Source: Marasmius tenuissimus | Taxonomy: Eukaryota; Basidiomycota; Agaricomycetes; Agaricales; Marasmiaceae | Reading direction: 5' to 3' | Assembly (NCBI GenBank): GCA_029532415.1 | Contig: JAQOTA010000053.1 | Span: 3,596,001 to 3,660,000, forward strand | DNA: 64,000 nucleotides | Part shown: piece after piece, positions 1-11,109 of the stretch | Layout: each line of letters begins with the position of its first letter | How positions within the stretch are numbered: position 1 is the first letter of the stretch | Notes under the pieces: model-generated | Database searches by the model: none | Told to the model about the DNA's origin: nothing | The model's input: the letters and a program-made list of their open reading frames with translations, nothing else | Made by a program: the position numbers and the translations under genes

Positions 1-1316
1 CACCTGCGTATATGATCATGCCTTCAGGTTTTCTCTTTCGACTCACACACAACTACTTGTAGCGACCGAGCTTGTGACCCCCTGTACCCCCGAAACCCTC
101 TCAAGGATGCGTCTTGGCTGTGTATGCCGAGCAGCCAAGTTCTTCAATCACTGTGCCGGCTGTATAGAGGCGTGAAACCCGAGCGAAGAAAGGAGCGAAA
201 AACAAGGCTGGTTGATAGGTATGTTTGACCCTCATACACGTCGGTCGCTCTTGACTGACACTGCGCCAGTGGGCCGCCTGTTAGATTCCATTAGTTTTAG
301 CAATGTTTTTAAATGCTCCATTCGAACACCCATTTAAACACCTCTTTTAAACACCTCTTCCAAAAGCTCATTTAAACGCCCTTTTAAACGCCCTCTTTGC
401 TACGACCTCCGAGTCCCCGTTTTACCTACTGGCTGCGAAGACCTCTACGGAGACCGCGACCTCCTTCTTCATGATTCTCGCCTTGCGTCTACCTCGTACT
501 TATCTCATGTATCTCTGTGTGTAAGAGCTGGAAACGGTATATAGAGGTTTAGGCGCCGGGCTTTTAAAAGCGGTGCTATAGCAAAAGTGCTTTATTATTT
601 AAAAGTTTTATATTATATCCCTGTTCCATTATCATGGAGAATGGCGGATACTGGAGATGGGAATGGTTTGAAACTACGCCCTGTTGTACGCAACAGGCTC
701 GTCAAGAATTGGTGGTTTGTCTCGAGTTCTGGGAGGGTTGTGTGGGCACGAGTCGGAGCCAGACGCTCCGATTTGTTTGCCTGATATCTTCACAGTTGGA
801 CATTGGGCGTTTCTAATTGAGCTATCCGTGCTCGCCGACGATGGGGTTGCAGATAGTAGCCCGGGGTTGAGTACGCGTTGTTGGTCTCATCCTTCGTGAA
901 CTCCTCACACTGCACACAAGAGAATCCGACTATTAAAAAAAAAGATACGAACAAAGAATATGCGTACCTTTCACCCAAACACCCTCTTATACCATCCCCT
1001 CCCAACATCATGGTTTAATTTCTGAAAATGACGCCGGAGTCTCCAGCTAGTGAGAGCTCCTGAGTTCAACTGTCTAATTAGTAGGTGAGAGAAGGTACAA
1101 GGTGAGTTTTACGCACCGTTGAACGTCGTATGTATTTCGACAGTGGAAGTAGCAGAGAAAGAGGGAAGTAGCGCCCGAAGTCAAACTGCCGGCCGGTACA
1201 TCTAATAGCCGGCGATTCCTTTGTCGTCGCTGGCGCTTACAACATGTTGACGAGCACGAATGCATATAATAAAGAACAGGGATGAATACACGCGATTACA
1301 GAAGAACAATGCGGCA
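1..1316. other. Gene-free left end
   Basis: No convincing coding exon is seen; the open frames here are short and lack family signatures. Positions 300-395 hold a run of degenerate TTTAAACRCC-like units (five or six copies). The remainder has no recognisable structure. It may include the 3' flank and terminal repeat of the neighbouring transposon, but no CACTA-type terminus could be matched to the other side. Confidence 0.5.
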
Positions 1317-4300
1317 CTACGATCCTTCCTGGTGTGATAGTACCTCCTCCTCCGCCTCATTGAAACCTTGAAACCCGGAAATTGTCAGACCGGGTTTCTC
1401 AACGAGAAACCAACGGCGGTTCTCTGTTCCGTCCCGAATTCTGCATCCATAACGGGGATCCGGCGCCATAAAAACGACTGATGATATGCTTTTTGCCTCA
1501 ACTATGTGAACGTCAGTGTCCCGGAAGTGTTCCATAGTGCAATATGTTTGACTCGATTTTTTGTAGAGCTCGCGGTTGGGCTCCCCAAATAAGGAGACAG
1601 CGGCGAGATGCTTCCTGTTGCCCATAACTGTACTTTCGAAGTAAAAATGAACTTCTGCTATGCGCGTTTTGTCCTTGTAGTGCATCTTAAGGGGACGGTG
1701 AGTCTCCACAGGCTTACAGTATACATTGATGATGAATTACTTACCTTGACATGACGCGACATACGAACGTTTTCGATTCCCTTTGCTTCCTCTTTCCAAC
1801 GCGAACGGGCGATCTGACCGTTAGGAAGACCAAGTCTAGCCCAACGTACGACCTTTTGAGGTGTGTCGGGCAAATCTGATCCCGGGATGCCTTGTGAGAT
1901 CCAATACGCCCTCCAAGCCTTGTGCTCGACATCCGTTAAAAGTCGGGCAGTGCGATCTCTAGCACGTAGAAAGGTGAATTCGTCACCGATATTCAGTGCC
2001 CCGCGGGGGAGTTGGTTATCTGGAGGATCGAGATCGGGCACCAGCGCCTTTAAAGCGTTGACTTGACATCTACGTACGCCTCTCTGCTCCAAGTTGGCAT
2101 ATGGGCTACAGTGATTTTTTATTTCTTCCCCCAGGTTTCCGATGGTGCGTTCAATGACCCACTGGGAGAATATGATGTATGGTCCAAGACAAAGGGTTTC
2201 TGGAGGGATATGAGATATGCCGTGTATGCAAGGTCGGACGAAATGGATACGAGATTTCTTTCGCTGAACGTAGATCTTCTCGAAGTCGTCTGAGAAACCG
2301 CAGAACAGCTTAGAGGCTTCCTCTACCTCCTGTACCGTGATCCCCTCCTGCATCATGAGCCTAAATCCTCTAACGAGCTTGCAGTAGTGTTCCCAGATAT
2401 CATCAGGGAGGATCCCATAGAACAGACATGGTCCAAGGCCGAAGAAATACATGAGGAACTCCCAGGCCTTGTAACCACTGTTGATCTTTTCTGCGGGATT
2501 TCTAGGTGGACGGTCGAATGATCCTGGGATGTATGGGGTACAAAGTGCAACCTGGTTCCCATGCTCCTTCCAAACATCTCCTGTCAATACCGACCAGTAC
2601 CAAGAATCCTTATCATCGCCCCCCTTTGTATCACAGTCGATTCCTGTGCCACGCCAGAGGGAGATCATCAGGTCGGGTATGTTGAGGCATGGAAGATGCA
2701 TAATATCGCCGGGAAAGCATGTTGGAACGGGGAGGGAATGACGCTGATTTAGTCCACTGAAGATAGAGGGCTTTGATATTCCTGTTACGAGACGTCTCTG
2801 CTCGTAGTCGGTCTTGTGTCTAGAAGTGCGCAATATGTGCAAATTTCGTTCGTAACGCATAGCACAGTCTCTCGATGTGAAATCCCTGAGAAGATCCGAT
2901 AGTTCAACGTCAGGGTGATCACATCCCTGGACTGTGAAGTTGTCAGGTTTGAATCGCGCTGGATAGTACATAGATGCACCCTTTTTGTGTCGGCCTGTAA
3001 GTGGACAGTAATAGCGACAGTGCACCTTTCCGTGATGGCCTACACATCCACTGAGCGAAGCCATACATGGTCCATCAGCGCATGCTAGGGCAAAGAATGG
3101 GTTGATGGTGAGGGAAAGATTGGAATAGGCGTCCCATATATTCAAGCCCTCCTTCTGTATCGCTGAGAGGTGATACAAGGCACTGAAGATGAAACTGTCA
3201 ATGTGTTTTGGCTTATTAGGTCCACCAATGAAGCCACCAGGAAGAACATGCTTCTTCTTGTAGCGACGGTCAGGGGAGTAGTCGTAAATGATCCAGACAT
3301 AAATCCAACAGTCGGATGTTTTGTTACGATATAGCTGTGCGCCGTCGATGGACAGGACGAGGACCATGTCTTCTTCCTTAATCTGACCTGATTCGACAGC
3401 ATCCAGATAATCATCACCATCGAAAAAGTCAGTTATTGGTGAGGTCCTGGTCCCATCTCCTTCGTGTAGCTCTCTCAGGACTTTTTTCGTATATTGGCGA
3501 CGGTAGTGTAGGTTTTTGGCATTGTCGCGATTTCGCCAAAGTGCCTGGAGCTGCGGTCCAATCGGTATCCAGGTGAACTTCTTTCGAGGCTGACGATCTG
3601 CATTGAATCTGGGCTGTTGACAGTATTCACAACTATCGCGATCGTGAAAAGGTCCTGTGTAGCCCATGCATGAATTCACACACATGTCTCTCTCGATGGG
3701 GGTAACACCGCTGAGCTTGGCGATAGTCTTCTTCACTTCGTGGTAAGACAGCATAGAGCTCTCAGGATAGCATTTGCGAATGCTTTCCCTAACCATGGAA
3801 TATGTCTTCTCAGAGGCATTGGAGACTGCGAGAAACACCTCTATAGACAGTCGCTCGTCACTGTCGGTTATCTCGAGTGGTTCAGTGGGAGGATTCCGCA
3901 ATCGCGATATGAAGTCAGTCGGAAGAGGTTCTATGGCTGCTTCAGGACCATTAATTGTGGCCTGCTGGAGCTCGCAAATGAAGGCATCCGCTAAATGAAT
4001 CTCCTTGATCTGAGACTGAACCGTTGGCAAAGGAGCGAAATCCGTCCAAGGTTGTGTTGCGGAGGGCTCTGGCTGGGGCTGCTGGGGCGCGATATCATTG
4101 AGGCTGTTCCGATCAGGCTGATCGTATTCGTCTTCCTCAGCAGGGACATTGAGGGAATGGTTCATGGGATGAGTAGATGTCTGGGTGTTCATGGATATGC
4201 TATTATGCTCGTGCAGGTTATTCTTCAAGAGATTCAGACTATCAGTACAAAATTTCAACTGTAGATATGAGCACACGTACATCTACATTAGATCCTCCAC

Positions 4301-4634
4301 CATCAATTGGATCATGATCGAATGCGAATGGCAACTCCTCTCCTATGGGCAAGGAATAATGGGAACTCGGGGCGATCGAATTATCTGCAGAGATGTTGGG
4401 AGCATTGGGAATGTTGGGAACGTTGGGAGCGATGGGCGGAGAAATCCCTGAGTTGATTGCCGCAGCCCTCTGAGCAAGATATTTGCAATTGCTGGCTTTG
4501 TGCCGTGACTTCTGCGTCTTTGAAACCCATACCCCGATTCCTTCTGGACCACCGCACAACTTAGAGCATTTGCAGATAAAGGGTTTCCCGTCTGGAGAAG
4601 GCTGGTCTGCTTTCACAACTCGACGCGGCGGCAT
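1317..4634 (-). CDS. CACTA-like (tnp2 family) transposase, apparently intact
   Basis: Read as three exons, 4634-4281, 4222-1745 and 1685-1317 (introns of 58 and 59 nt, both phase 0), giving about 1066 residues. The N-terminal exon has a short Cys-rich zinc-binding-like segment (CKCSKLCGG) and His/Cys further on. The large central exon carries the features of the fungal Transposase_21/tnp2 group: a C-x2-C pair near residue 230, then DGAQLYRNK, PGGFIGGPNKPK, and a zinc-like block around GHHGKVHCRYYCPLTG. The C-terminal exon has the short FVVEKPGL-like tail (here FLVEKPGL) typical of basidiomycete members. It should cut and paste a CACTA-superfamily element. I found no premature stop, so the element could be autonomous, but terminal inverted repeats and a 3-bp target duplication were not located. 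The family call is from memory of motifs. Confidence 0.85.
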
Positions 4635-5600
4635 AGCGTATTAGGGAGTTACGAAAGGGGAGCAGACAATAGCCGGCAATATCCAGCAATATCCAGTAGG
4701 ATATTCGACTAGGGCCCCCAAGTGCACGTCGAGACTGGTTGAACGATGGGAGTAAAGTAGTACAAACAAATAGTGTCACTTTTACCAAATGTTTACTCGG
4801 CGAATATTCTATGATAGGTAGGAATAGGCAGGAAGGGGCTAAATGACGAGATCCCGGAGATGAAATAGCTCACAAGGTCTAACGGTAGCTGAGAATATTG
4901 TCGATTTTCACTGGGGTTAAAGCTAAAGGCCCGTGGGCCGTACTCGCCCTGCATATTCTCGTCAGCTCGTTCTTGCCTCTCAGGCCTCAGGCCTCAGGAG
5001 TCAAGAATGCACTACGGATTTCAAACGAGCATTACGCTAGACTTGCTCTTTGTAAGTATCGACCAATAATATCGGTCACTTGGTCCACGACACTCTTGTA
5101 AGACGTAAGACGTTTGTAAGTCGGTTTCCTACACACGAGAGTCATACAACTGGAGCCAGAAGCACGAAAGTGACTCTGTGAGCCGGCCTTTGGTAATGTG
5201 GAATCACTAAAGGTGAATCAGAAGGACAGATACAGCGAGGTGGGTTATGTTGAGAAGGTTCAAGTTCCACAAGGCATAAACCATTCACGGAACCCAGAGT
5301 CAGTAGCCTGGCATTTGGTTGGTCGATGGATGTGGCCAAGCTCGGGAGCTGTCAGGGCGACTGCGAATCACGATTGGCGAGACTGGAAAGGAAGACAACG
5401 ATATGGTACAATTTGAGGTGAATGGGGCCAAGCGCCCTTCGTTCTAGCACATCTGAAAAGCCTCCCTAATGAGGTACGTATACCTCCATAAGAAGAGACG
5501 TGGATAATCATAGAAGCCGAGCTTGGCAAGCATGGTCGGAAAGGCGCGAAGTCGGGATGACTAGAATTCATGTACAGCGTACACCGTGGACTTTGGACGA
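4635..5600. other. Intergenic, upstream of transposase
   Basis: No supported gene. Contains the presumed transposase promoter and possibly the 5' terminus of the element. Short CCTCAGG repeats occur near 4980-5000. A tRNA B-box-like string near 5257 has no matching A box. Confidence 0.4.
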
Positions 5601-6182
5601 TCATATATCCGAAGGGCCCTCCTCATATTCCTCCGAGTCCGCATCCTCCATTTCGTTATCTTCAGAGGCTTCGCCCTCTTCATCCATATCCTCCATTTCG
5701 GCATCGAGGTCTTGGGTAGTATCAGCGTCGTCTTCGAGACCAGACGGAGGGCCATTCGCGGATTCTCCCGTTTCTGAGCCACCTTCAGATTCCTCGTCGG
5801 CCTGGGCAGCTGTGTTAGCAATATCACTTTCAATAGAAAATACCCAGACGCACATCGTTCTTCTCCTCCTGGATCGTGAGAGTGCGTCCGATCGGTATCA
5901 TATACGCGTACCCGCGGTTTCGAATCCCGATGTTCTACGGATGAAAAGAGGTCAGTAGAAAGCCCGATATGAGTGAAGATGGACACGTACGATATCCTCC
6001 AACTCCTTCTCTTCATCACTCAAGTCATTCATGTCACGCTGCAAGTCGCGTCGCGCTTTCATGTTCCCATAGTTGCCTTTTCCAGGTACCGGAAGTGGGA
6101 CTGGATAAGGTTTTGGAGGCTCTGGTAAAAGCCTGGGGAATACCTGCGGCCTAGGAAGTATAGTTGGAGTGGCTACAGACAT
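5601..6182 (-). CDS. APC15: APC15-like anaphase-promoting complex subunit
   Basis: Three exons, 6182-5991, 5934-5854 and 5801-5601, with 56- and 52-nt introns, all phase 0, encode 157 residues. The layout matches the small APC15/Mnd2-like subunit: a Pro-rich N-terminus containing a PRLLPEP stretch, a short helix, the short conserved core ending MIPIGR (human has LVPIGK), and a long Asp/Glu-rich tail (about residues 92-157) which is the family hallmark. APC15 is needed for turnover of the mitotic checkpoint complex on the APC/C. The reading depends on both introns, each with clean GT-AG ends. The acidic tail alone would not be diagnostic; the identification rests on the PIG core and order of elements, so it is moderate. 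It diverges from ASE1, which starts 213 bp away; both act in mitosis, perhaps by chance. Confidence 0.6.
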
Positions 6183-6395
6183 CGCTCATCGACATGGACG
6201 TTGTGGACATAGAGGCGAACTAGAAGAATTCCCGCCAGTTGGGCACGTGTAGCCTCAGGGTCAGGTGATGTTGACATTTGAGCAACGCGAGGCGCGTAAG
6301 TTTGGTCTTATTTGCGAATAACAACTTGAACCTGGACGAGCAATTAGCGAGACCTGCTGCATCCTGGACGACCCCATTCTTGCCTTTTCGCCAAT

Positions 6396-9063
6396 ATGGC
6401 TCCCCCTACAGCAACCTCGGCTCTCCTCACATCACTTCTCGATTCTCTACACTCCCATCTCCAGACCCAAACACAACTTCTACCCACCCTCCATGGACAA
6501 CTAGGCCTGCCTGCGACCGCCCTTGAAGATGAACTACGAACTCTCCAGAGGAATCTGATGCATAGCGTTGAGTCTCAGATTGAGTTGCGAAAGAAAGAAG
6601 TGGATGGGTGGATGCAGAAGTGCGATATAGTTGAAGCCGAATGCTTACGATATTCAAGGGCTTTGGGCGGCAATATCAAGGCAACGGGGAGCAGTGTTGG
6701 AGAGCTGAGGAAGGAGAATGTTCTTCCCAAGAGATACGAGCTGGGCTCTGAATACCAAGAGAAATTACGACAGGTACGAGCGATTGTGGTTTCTGTGATA
6801 CCTCGTAGAGATGGTCTAATCGAGATTATAGTTATACCATACCAAACTCGAACAACTAACGAATTTAACCAATCGTCTCAATGCTTTGGCAAAGACCCTC
6901 GACTCGGGTTTCTTTGGTCCAGACATCCTAGAACCGACGTTGGCTCACGACAACAAGACGGATACACCACCTCACAAAGATGTCACCCCAGAACGTTTCT
7001 CCAGGCTAGAGAAAGAGCTCGTGAGGGGTAAAAGCGAAATAGTAAGTGCAGCCGTTATTTCTCTGTGCGATGCATCTCATCTCTTCGCAGAACAAGCGCT
7101 TGAACCATCTCTCGGAAACATTCGAAGAGATCTACATTCTCTACATGGAATTAGGGATAGTTCCACCAACCCTCGAAGACCTAGAATCCATTCCTTCACC
7201 GCCACCGTATTCCTCAACCTCCTCATCGTCCTCAGGGAAATACCTTGCGCCACCATCGCATTCTTCCGACCCGTTCATAATATCCGTTTCAACACCGACC
7301 CCTCCCTCACGTTCATCATCAAAGTCACAGATGATCTTACTTTCTTCCGATGATTGCCACTCGTCCAGCTCAGAGGAATCCTCCGATGTTGCCTACCAAC
7401 GAGTATTTGCCAACTTCGTCGCAGCGATTGAAGAGGCAGAATCTGAGGGTGGCGTCAACCCACGGTCTGGTGGCACTAATTCTAGTCCACTGGGACTTCA
7501 CAATGTCGATCCTTCACCTGGTCTCCTTAGCTGGGCTCACACGTTACAGTCTTCTCTCGACGACACAAAGCGTCGTCGGCAGGCACATATTCAAGCCATG
7601 TTCGATCAGCTCGACGGACTATGGCGAAGACTTGGTGTGGCCGATGAAGACATGGAGGCATTCGTTGAGGTGAACAAGGGTACCACAGAGGAATGTGTGA
7701 CTTCGTACGAGGAGGAGCTGGAGAGGATGTTGGAGTTGAAGAGAGAGAGAATGGGAGTTTTCGTTGGGAATGCAAGAGATGAGATACAGAAACTCTGGGA
7801 TGATCTGATGGCTGGAGACGAGGAGAGGGGGGCGTTTGGACCGTTTGCTGATGGTAAGTGATTCGGATTGTGTGGCACGGTCTTTACAGCTAATTTTCTG
7901 TTTGTAGACGAGTTCACTGAAGAGCTGTTACTCATACACGAGGAAGAGATACGGAAGTTGAAGGAGGAAAAGAGACAGAAAGCGCCATTACTAGCAAGCA
8001 TTCGGAAGTACTTCGATATCTGCGAGGAGGAGAAAGAGCTTGCAGCCGCTGCCAGTGACCAGACGAGGCTGCTAGGGCGAGGTGCCCGAGACCCGGGGCG
8101 GCTCCTCAGAGAAGAGAAGATGAGGAAGAGGGTCATGAAAGAAAAGCCGAGGGTGAGTGAATATCGATGCTGATAACCCAGGCCCTCTCTGAATGATCCT
8201 TGTAGCTCGAGCAAGACCTTCTGACGACTATTCCGGCTTGGGAACAAGAAACCGGCCGCCCTTTCCTCGTACATGGCGAGAGCATTCTTCGCGTGCTGAT
8301 GGATGCTATTAGTGCTTCCGACAAAGAAAACTCAACAAAACGTGGTACTCGACATGGCGGGCCTCCTCCGCTTAGAGCAGGCTCTGTGCCTCCCAGGGCA
8401 ACAACACCAGTGGGCCAAATGGGCAGTGGCAAGGGAGTAGTGACTCCTGCTGTGAGACCAGCACCCGGTGGAGCAAGCACAGTACCGAACAAACGCATGA
8501 AGATGAGCGACAGTGGTGACGAGGGTTACGGGAGAAGTGGCGGGAGGGCACCACTGAGTAGCTTCAGAGGGAACAATCAAGGTGCTCAGAATCTTGGTGT
8601 CAGCCAACGACGAGACGTTTCGCCGTCAAAGATCCCTGGGAGTGGTCGGGTCTCCCATAACGCAGGTGCATCATCGTCATTGCCGCGCCCGGTACCCATC
8701 GCGATGCCAATACCAAAGCCTGGAACGCAACATCATGCGCTAGGCCACGGTAGGCTTCCAACGGGTGGTGTATTCACCTCGTCCTCAGCGGCTTCATCAT
8801 ACAGTTCGGGTGGATTCCCGGTGGGGGTAAGGACTGCGTCGGGCTATGGTGGTGGTAGCACTGCTCGCGGCTACAGCTCGGGTGGATCAAGACATCCGAG
8901 TGGCGGGACAAAGTCTTCTTACGCGAATCGAAATTCCAAGGCCGCAGCACGGGTGAAGAGGGAAAGCTTCAGACCTCGGCCAAGTATGGAAGGGCACGAA
9001 GTAGCGGGCGCGAGATGGACAGGCGGTTTTGTTGGTGTGCGGGAGGAGGATGAGGATTATTGA
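6396..9063 (+). CDS. ASE1: Ase1/PRC1/MAP65 microtubule-bundling protein
   Basis: Five exons: 6396-6773, 6832-7041, 7091-7853, 7908-8152 and 8206-9063, for 817 residues. Ase1-family proteins form antiparallel dimers that cross-link overlapping microtubules in the spindle midzone. Seen here: a coiled-coil N-terminal dimerisation region (roughly 1-220, with SRALGG near residue 88 and LNALAKTLD near 145), a Ser-rich insertion at about 230-300, a helical spectrin-like region, and the highly conserved microtubule-binding core near 470-570 with IRKYFDICEEE, then LLREEKMRKRV and IPAWEQETGRPF. A basic, Gly/Ser-rich unstructured tail follows, with Ser/Pro sites of the kind phosphorylated by Cdk. The core order is unmistakable. 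The start ATG is in the context CAATATGGC. No lesion is seen. Confidence 0.93.
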
Positions 9064-9527
9064 TAGATTTATTCTATTCGCTGGGCGCATCTCTTCTGCT
9101 TTCATGTATGCTTATATGTTCTTATTTTTCCCTCCTTAGTACCTATGGCGGTAGTACGGTTGTTCATGTGCTTGTACGATAGGTAGCAGTTATACGATAT
9201 GCAGTATACGTCGATCGGGCCGATGACCTGTGTCCTCTTGGTTGACTGCGCGAGAGGGAGAAAGAGAAAACAAATTTCACGAGCACTACACTGCTATGAA
9301 TCCCACGGAGCTCAGGGCACAGCCGCCCGCTGTTCGTGCACGAGGTATAATGCGGAGCGTGAGAAGTTCCACACTACGCAACCCCTCCTCAACACCATCA
9401 CCAACCACTCTCAACATCGTTTGATACGGTGAGCAGCTATCTCGGCGCTGCGTGCTCTCTGTCACTGGCATAATTTCTAACGTATTCTCCATATTTTCAA
9501 CCCGTCTAAGATCCCAACGCCCACATA
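9064..9527. other. ASE1 3' flank and SNC1 5' region
   Basis: Holds the ASE1 3' end and the SNC1 promoter/5' UTR. No separate gene is supported; short ATG-led frames at 9199-9432 lack family features. The 5' UTR of SNC1 must reach at least to 9527 because the start codon is split by an intron. Confidence 0.45.
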
Positions 9528-10326
9528 ATGTCAGTCAACATCTACCAGCTGTCACTGAACCATCGCTCAAAGTCGCTCGAAATTCCTTCTCTCCTTCATA
9601 TCTAGGTCTGAACCTTATGACCCCTACGTTCCCCGCAATGGCGCCGGCGCAGGCTCAAGTCAGGGCGGAAATGCAAAGACAGCCGCAATCCAAGCACAAA
9701 TTGACGACACCGTTGGCATTATGAGAGAAAACATAACAAAGGTTGCAGAGAGAGGAGAGAGATTAGACTCGCTACAGGACAAGACAGGTTCGTCCAGCTC
9801 CCCTTGACATCGTTATTTCTCTTCCTCTTCTTCCAACTTCCCCGCACAATGACGGCAAGTCTGAATTGTGACTGCCACGAAGCTGCTCCTTTCGCCTCCA
9901 CGTCTCGTCTCGGAGCATCATTTCGTTCAAATCTTTCCCAAACGGTTTTGTACTGACGTTCCTTGCAGATAACCTTGCGGTTTCAGCGCAGGGTTTCCGT
10001 CGTGGGGCTAACAGGGTACGCAAGGTACGTCGTAATCATGTTTATGTCCGTCAGAGCTGTTTTGGCTAATTTCGCCCTTTCTGCTATAGAACATGTGGTA
10101 TGTTGGAATCGCCTTTCATATCGCTGGACGCTCGCTCATTATACCTTTCTTCGGTTTGGCTTTCCAGGTGGAAAGATATGAAGGTGCTTAGCTCAATCCC
10201 ACATTCATCTCAACGCCCCATCTCATCCTGTTCAATTCATAGATGCGCATCATCATCGGAGTTGCCATCGCAGTCATAATCGTGATTATAGTGGTCTCCA
10301 TCGTAAAAGCAACGCAAAACAAGTAA
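9528..10326 (+). CDS. SNC1: Synaptobrevin-like v-SNARE (Snc1/VAMP)
   Basis: Six coding exons: 9528-9529 (AT), 9606-9787, 9969-10024, 10090-10097, 10168-10183 and 10243-10326, for 115 residues (yeast Snc1 has 117). Snc proteins sit on secretory and endocytic vesicles and pair with plasma-membrane t-SNAREs. The SNARE motif spans about 28-88, with the zero-layer arginine in [10 protein letters not shown], followed by [11 protein letters not shown], the membrane-proximal NMWWKDMK and a C-terminal Ile/Val-rich transmembrane anchor. The protein reads cleanly only if the start codon is split (AT, intron 9530-9605 with donor GTCAGT, then G) and if an 8-nt and a 16-nt exon are used; yeast Snc1 has the same residue order there. 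The unspliced ATG at 9528-9530 would run into a stop. Confidence 0.92.
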
Positions 10327-11109
10327 TTGTGGTATCTACAACCCCCCGTACTGTTGTGGTAGATCGTTGCTTGCGAGCTAATTTCTTGTTTCCATCCCGT
10401 TGTGATTTCTATATTCCTGTGTCTTCATATACTTATACTTCTGGATTTCTTCTGTTTTCTACCAACATGCGACACCGGCGAGAGCCAAACTCGCCAACTG
10501 GACTTTTAAGTACCTCTATTACTCCGCCTCCTCTGTGTTGTAGTAGTAGTATCTATGCACTTCATGGTGTCACATCTCTTCGTCCAATAAGTGAACCTCG
10601 TAGACGTGAGTCGATGTGAGGGTGTGTTCACTTTAAAGCTTTCTACTCGATCCTTGAGGGCAGGCGTAGCCTGTGTATGATCGAACCGACAAATCTCCAA
10701 GATATCCATATCCCAACTTCGACGAACGTTTTGATGATTACATGTAGTCTCCCAAAGGCAGACCATATTGAACGTGACACCCGTAGGTTACATACGACGA
10801 AACCGTCTAGTCACCGTGAGGCGTAGTGGCGAAGGTACCAGTGTCAAGTCTGAGCAAGTAAGAAAACGGTCATATTCATAACTACCATAGAAAACAATAC
10901 AGTTAGAAACCGGAAGATAGGTATATTACTACTACTCATACATACGAGTACTAAACGAGAGAGAGAAAAAGAAGTTCTGTTCCAACCGGGAAACGGGATG
11001 GTAAATAATACAGTGCGGGTAAGTTCGGTGGCACACATCCAAAGGTGAGGGGACAAATACACTTTGTGAGTCCTTAGTCTAGATGTTTTTTTTTTTTTCA
11101 GAAAAAAGT
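10327..11109. other. Intergenic between convergent genes
   Basis: 3' regions of SNC1 (plus) and the reductase (minus). A 12-13 nt poly-T tract lies at about 11086-11098, close to the stop of the reductase. No gene is supported. Confidence 0.5.

Noticed and set aside
5240..5275. tRNA-like B box (GGTTCAAGTTCC)
   Set aside because: No A box, no foldable acceptor stem or anticodon arm around it.
1..5600. CACTA terminal inverted repeats around the transposase
   Set aside because: CACTA/TAGTG strings occur (for example near 1314, 4769 and 5203) but no pair has matching inner sequence or target duplication.
5500..5958. 152-codon Ser-rich open frame on the plus strand
   Set aside because: It is the reverse complement of the acidic tail and core exon of the APC15-like gene; GAR-rich codons on one strand give Ser runs on the other.
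7606..8274. 222-codon open frame on the minus strand
   Set aside because: Lies wholly opposite conserved ASE1 exons, including the microtubule-binding core, and is Ser/Leu-rich as expected for a shadow.
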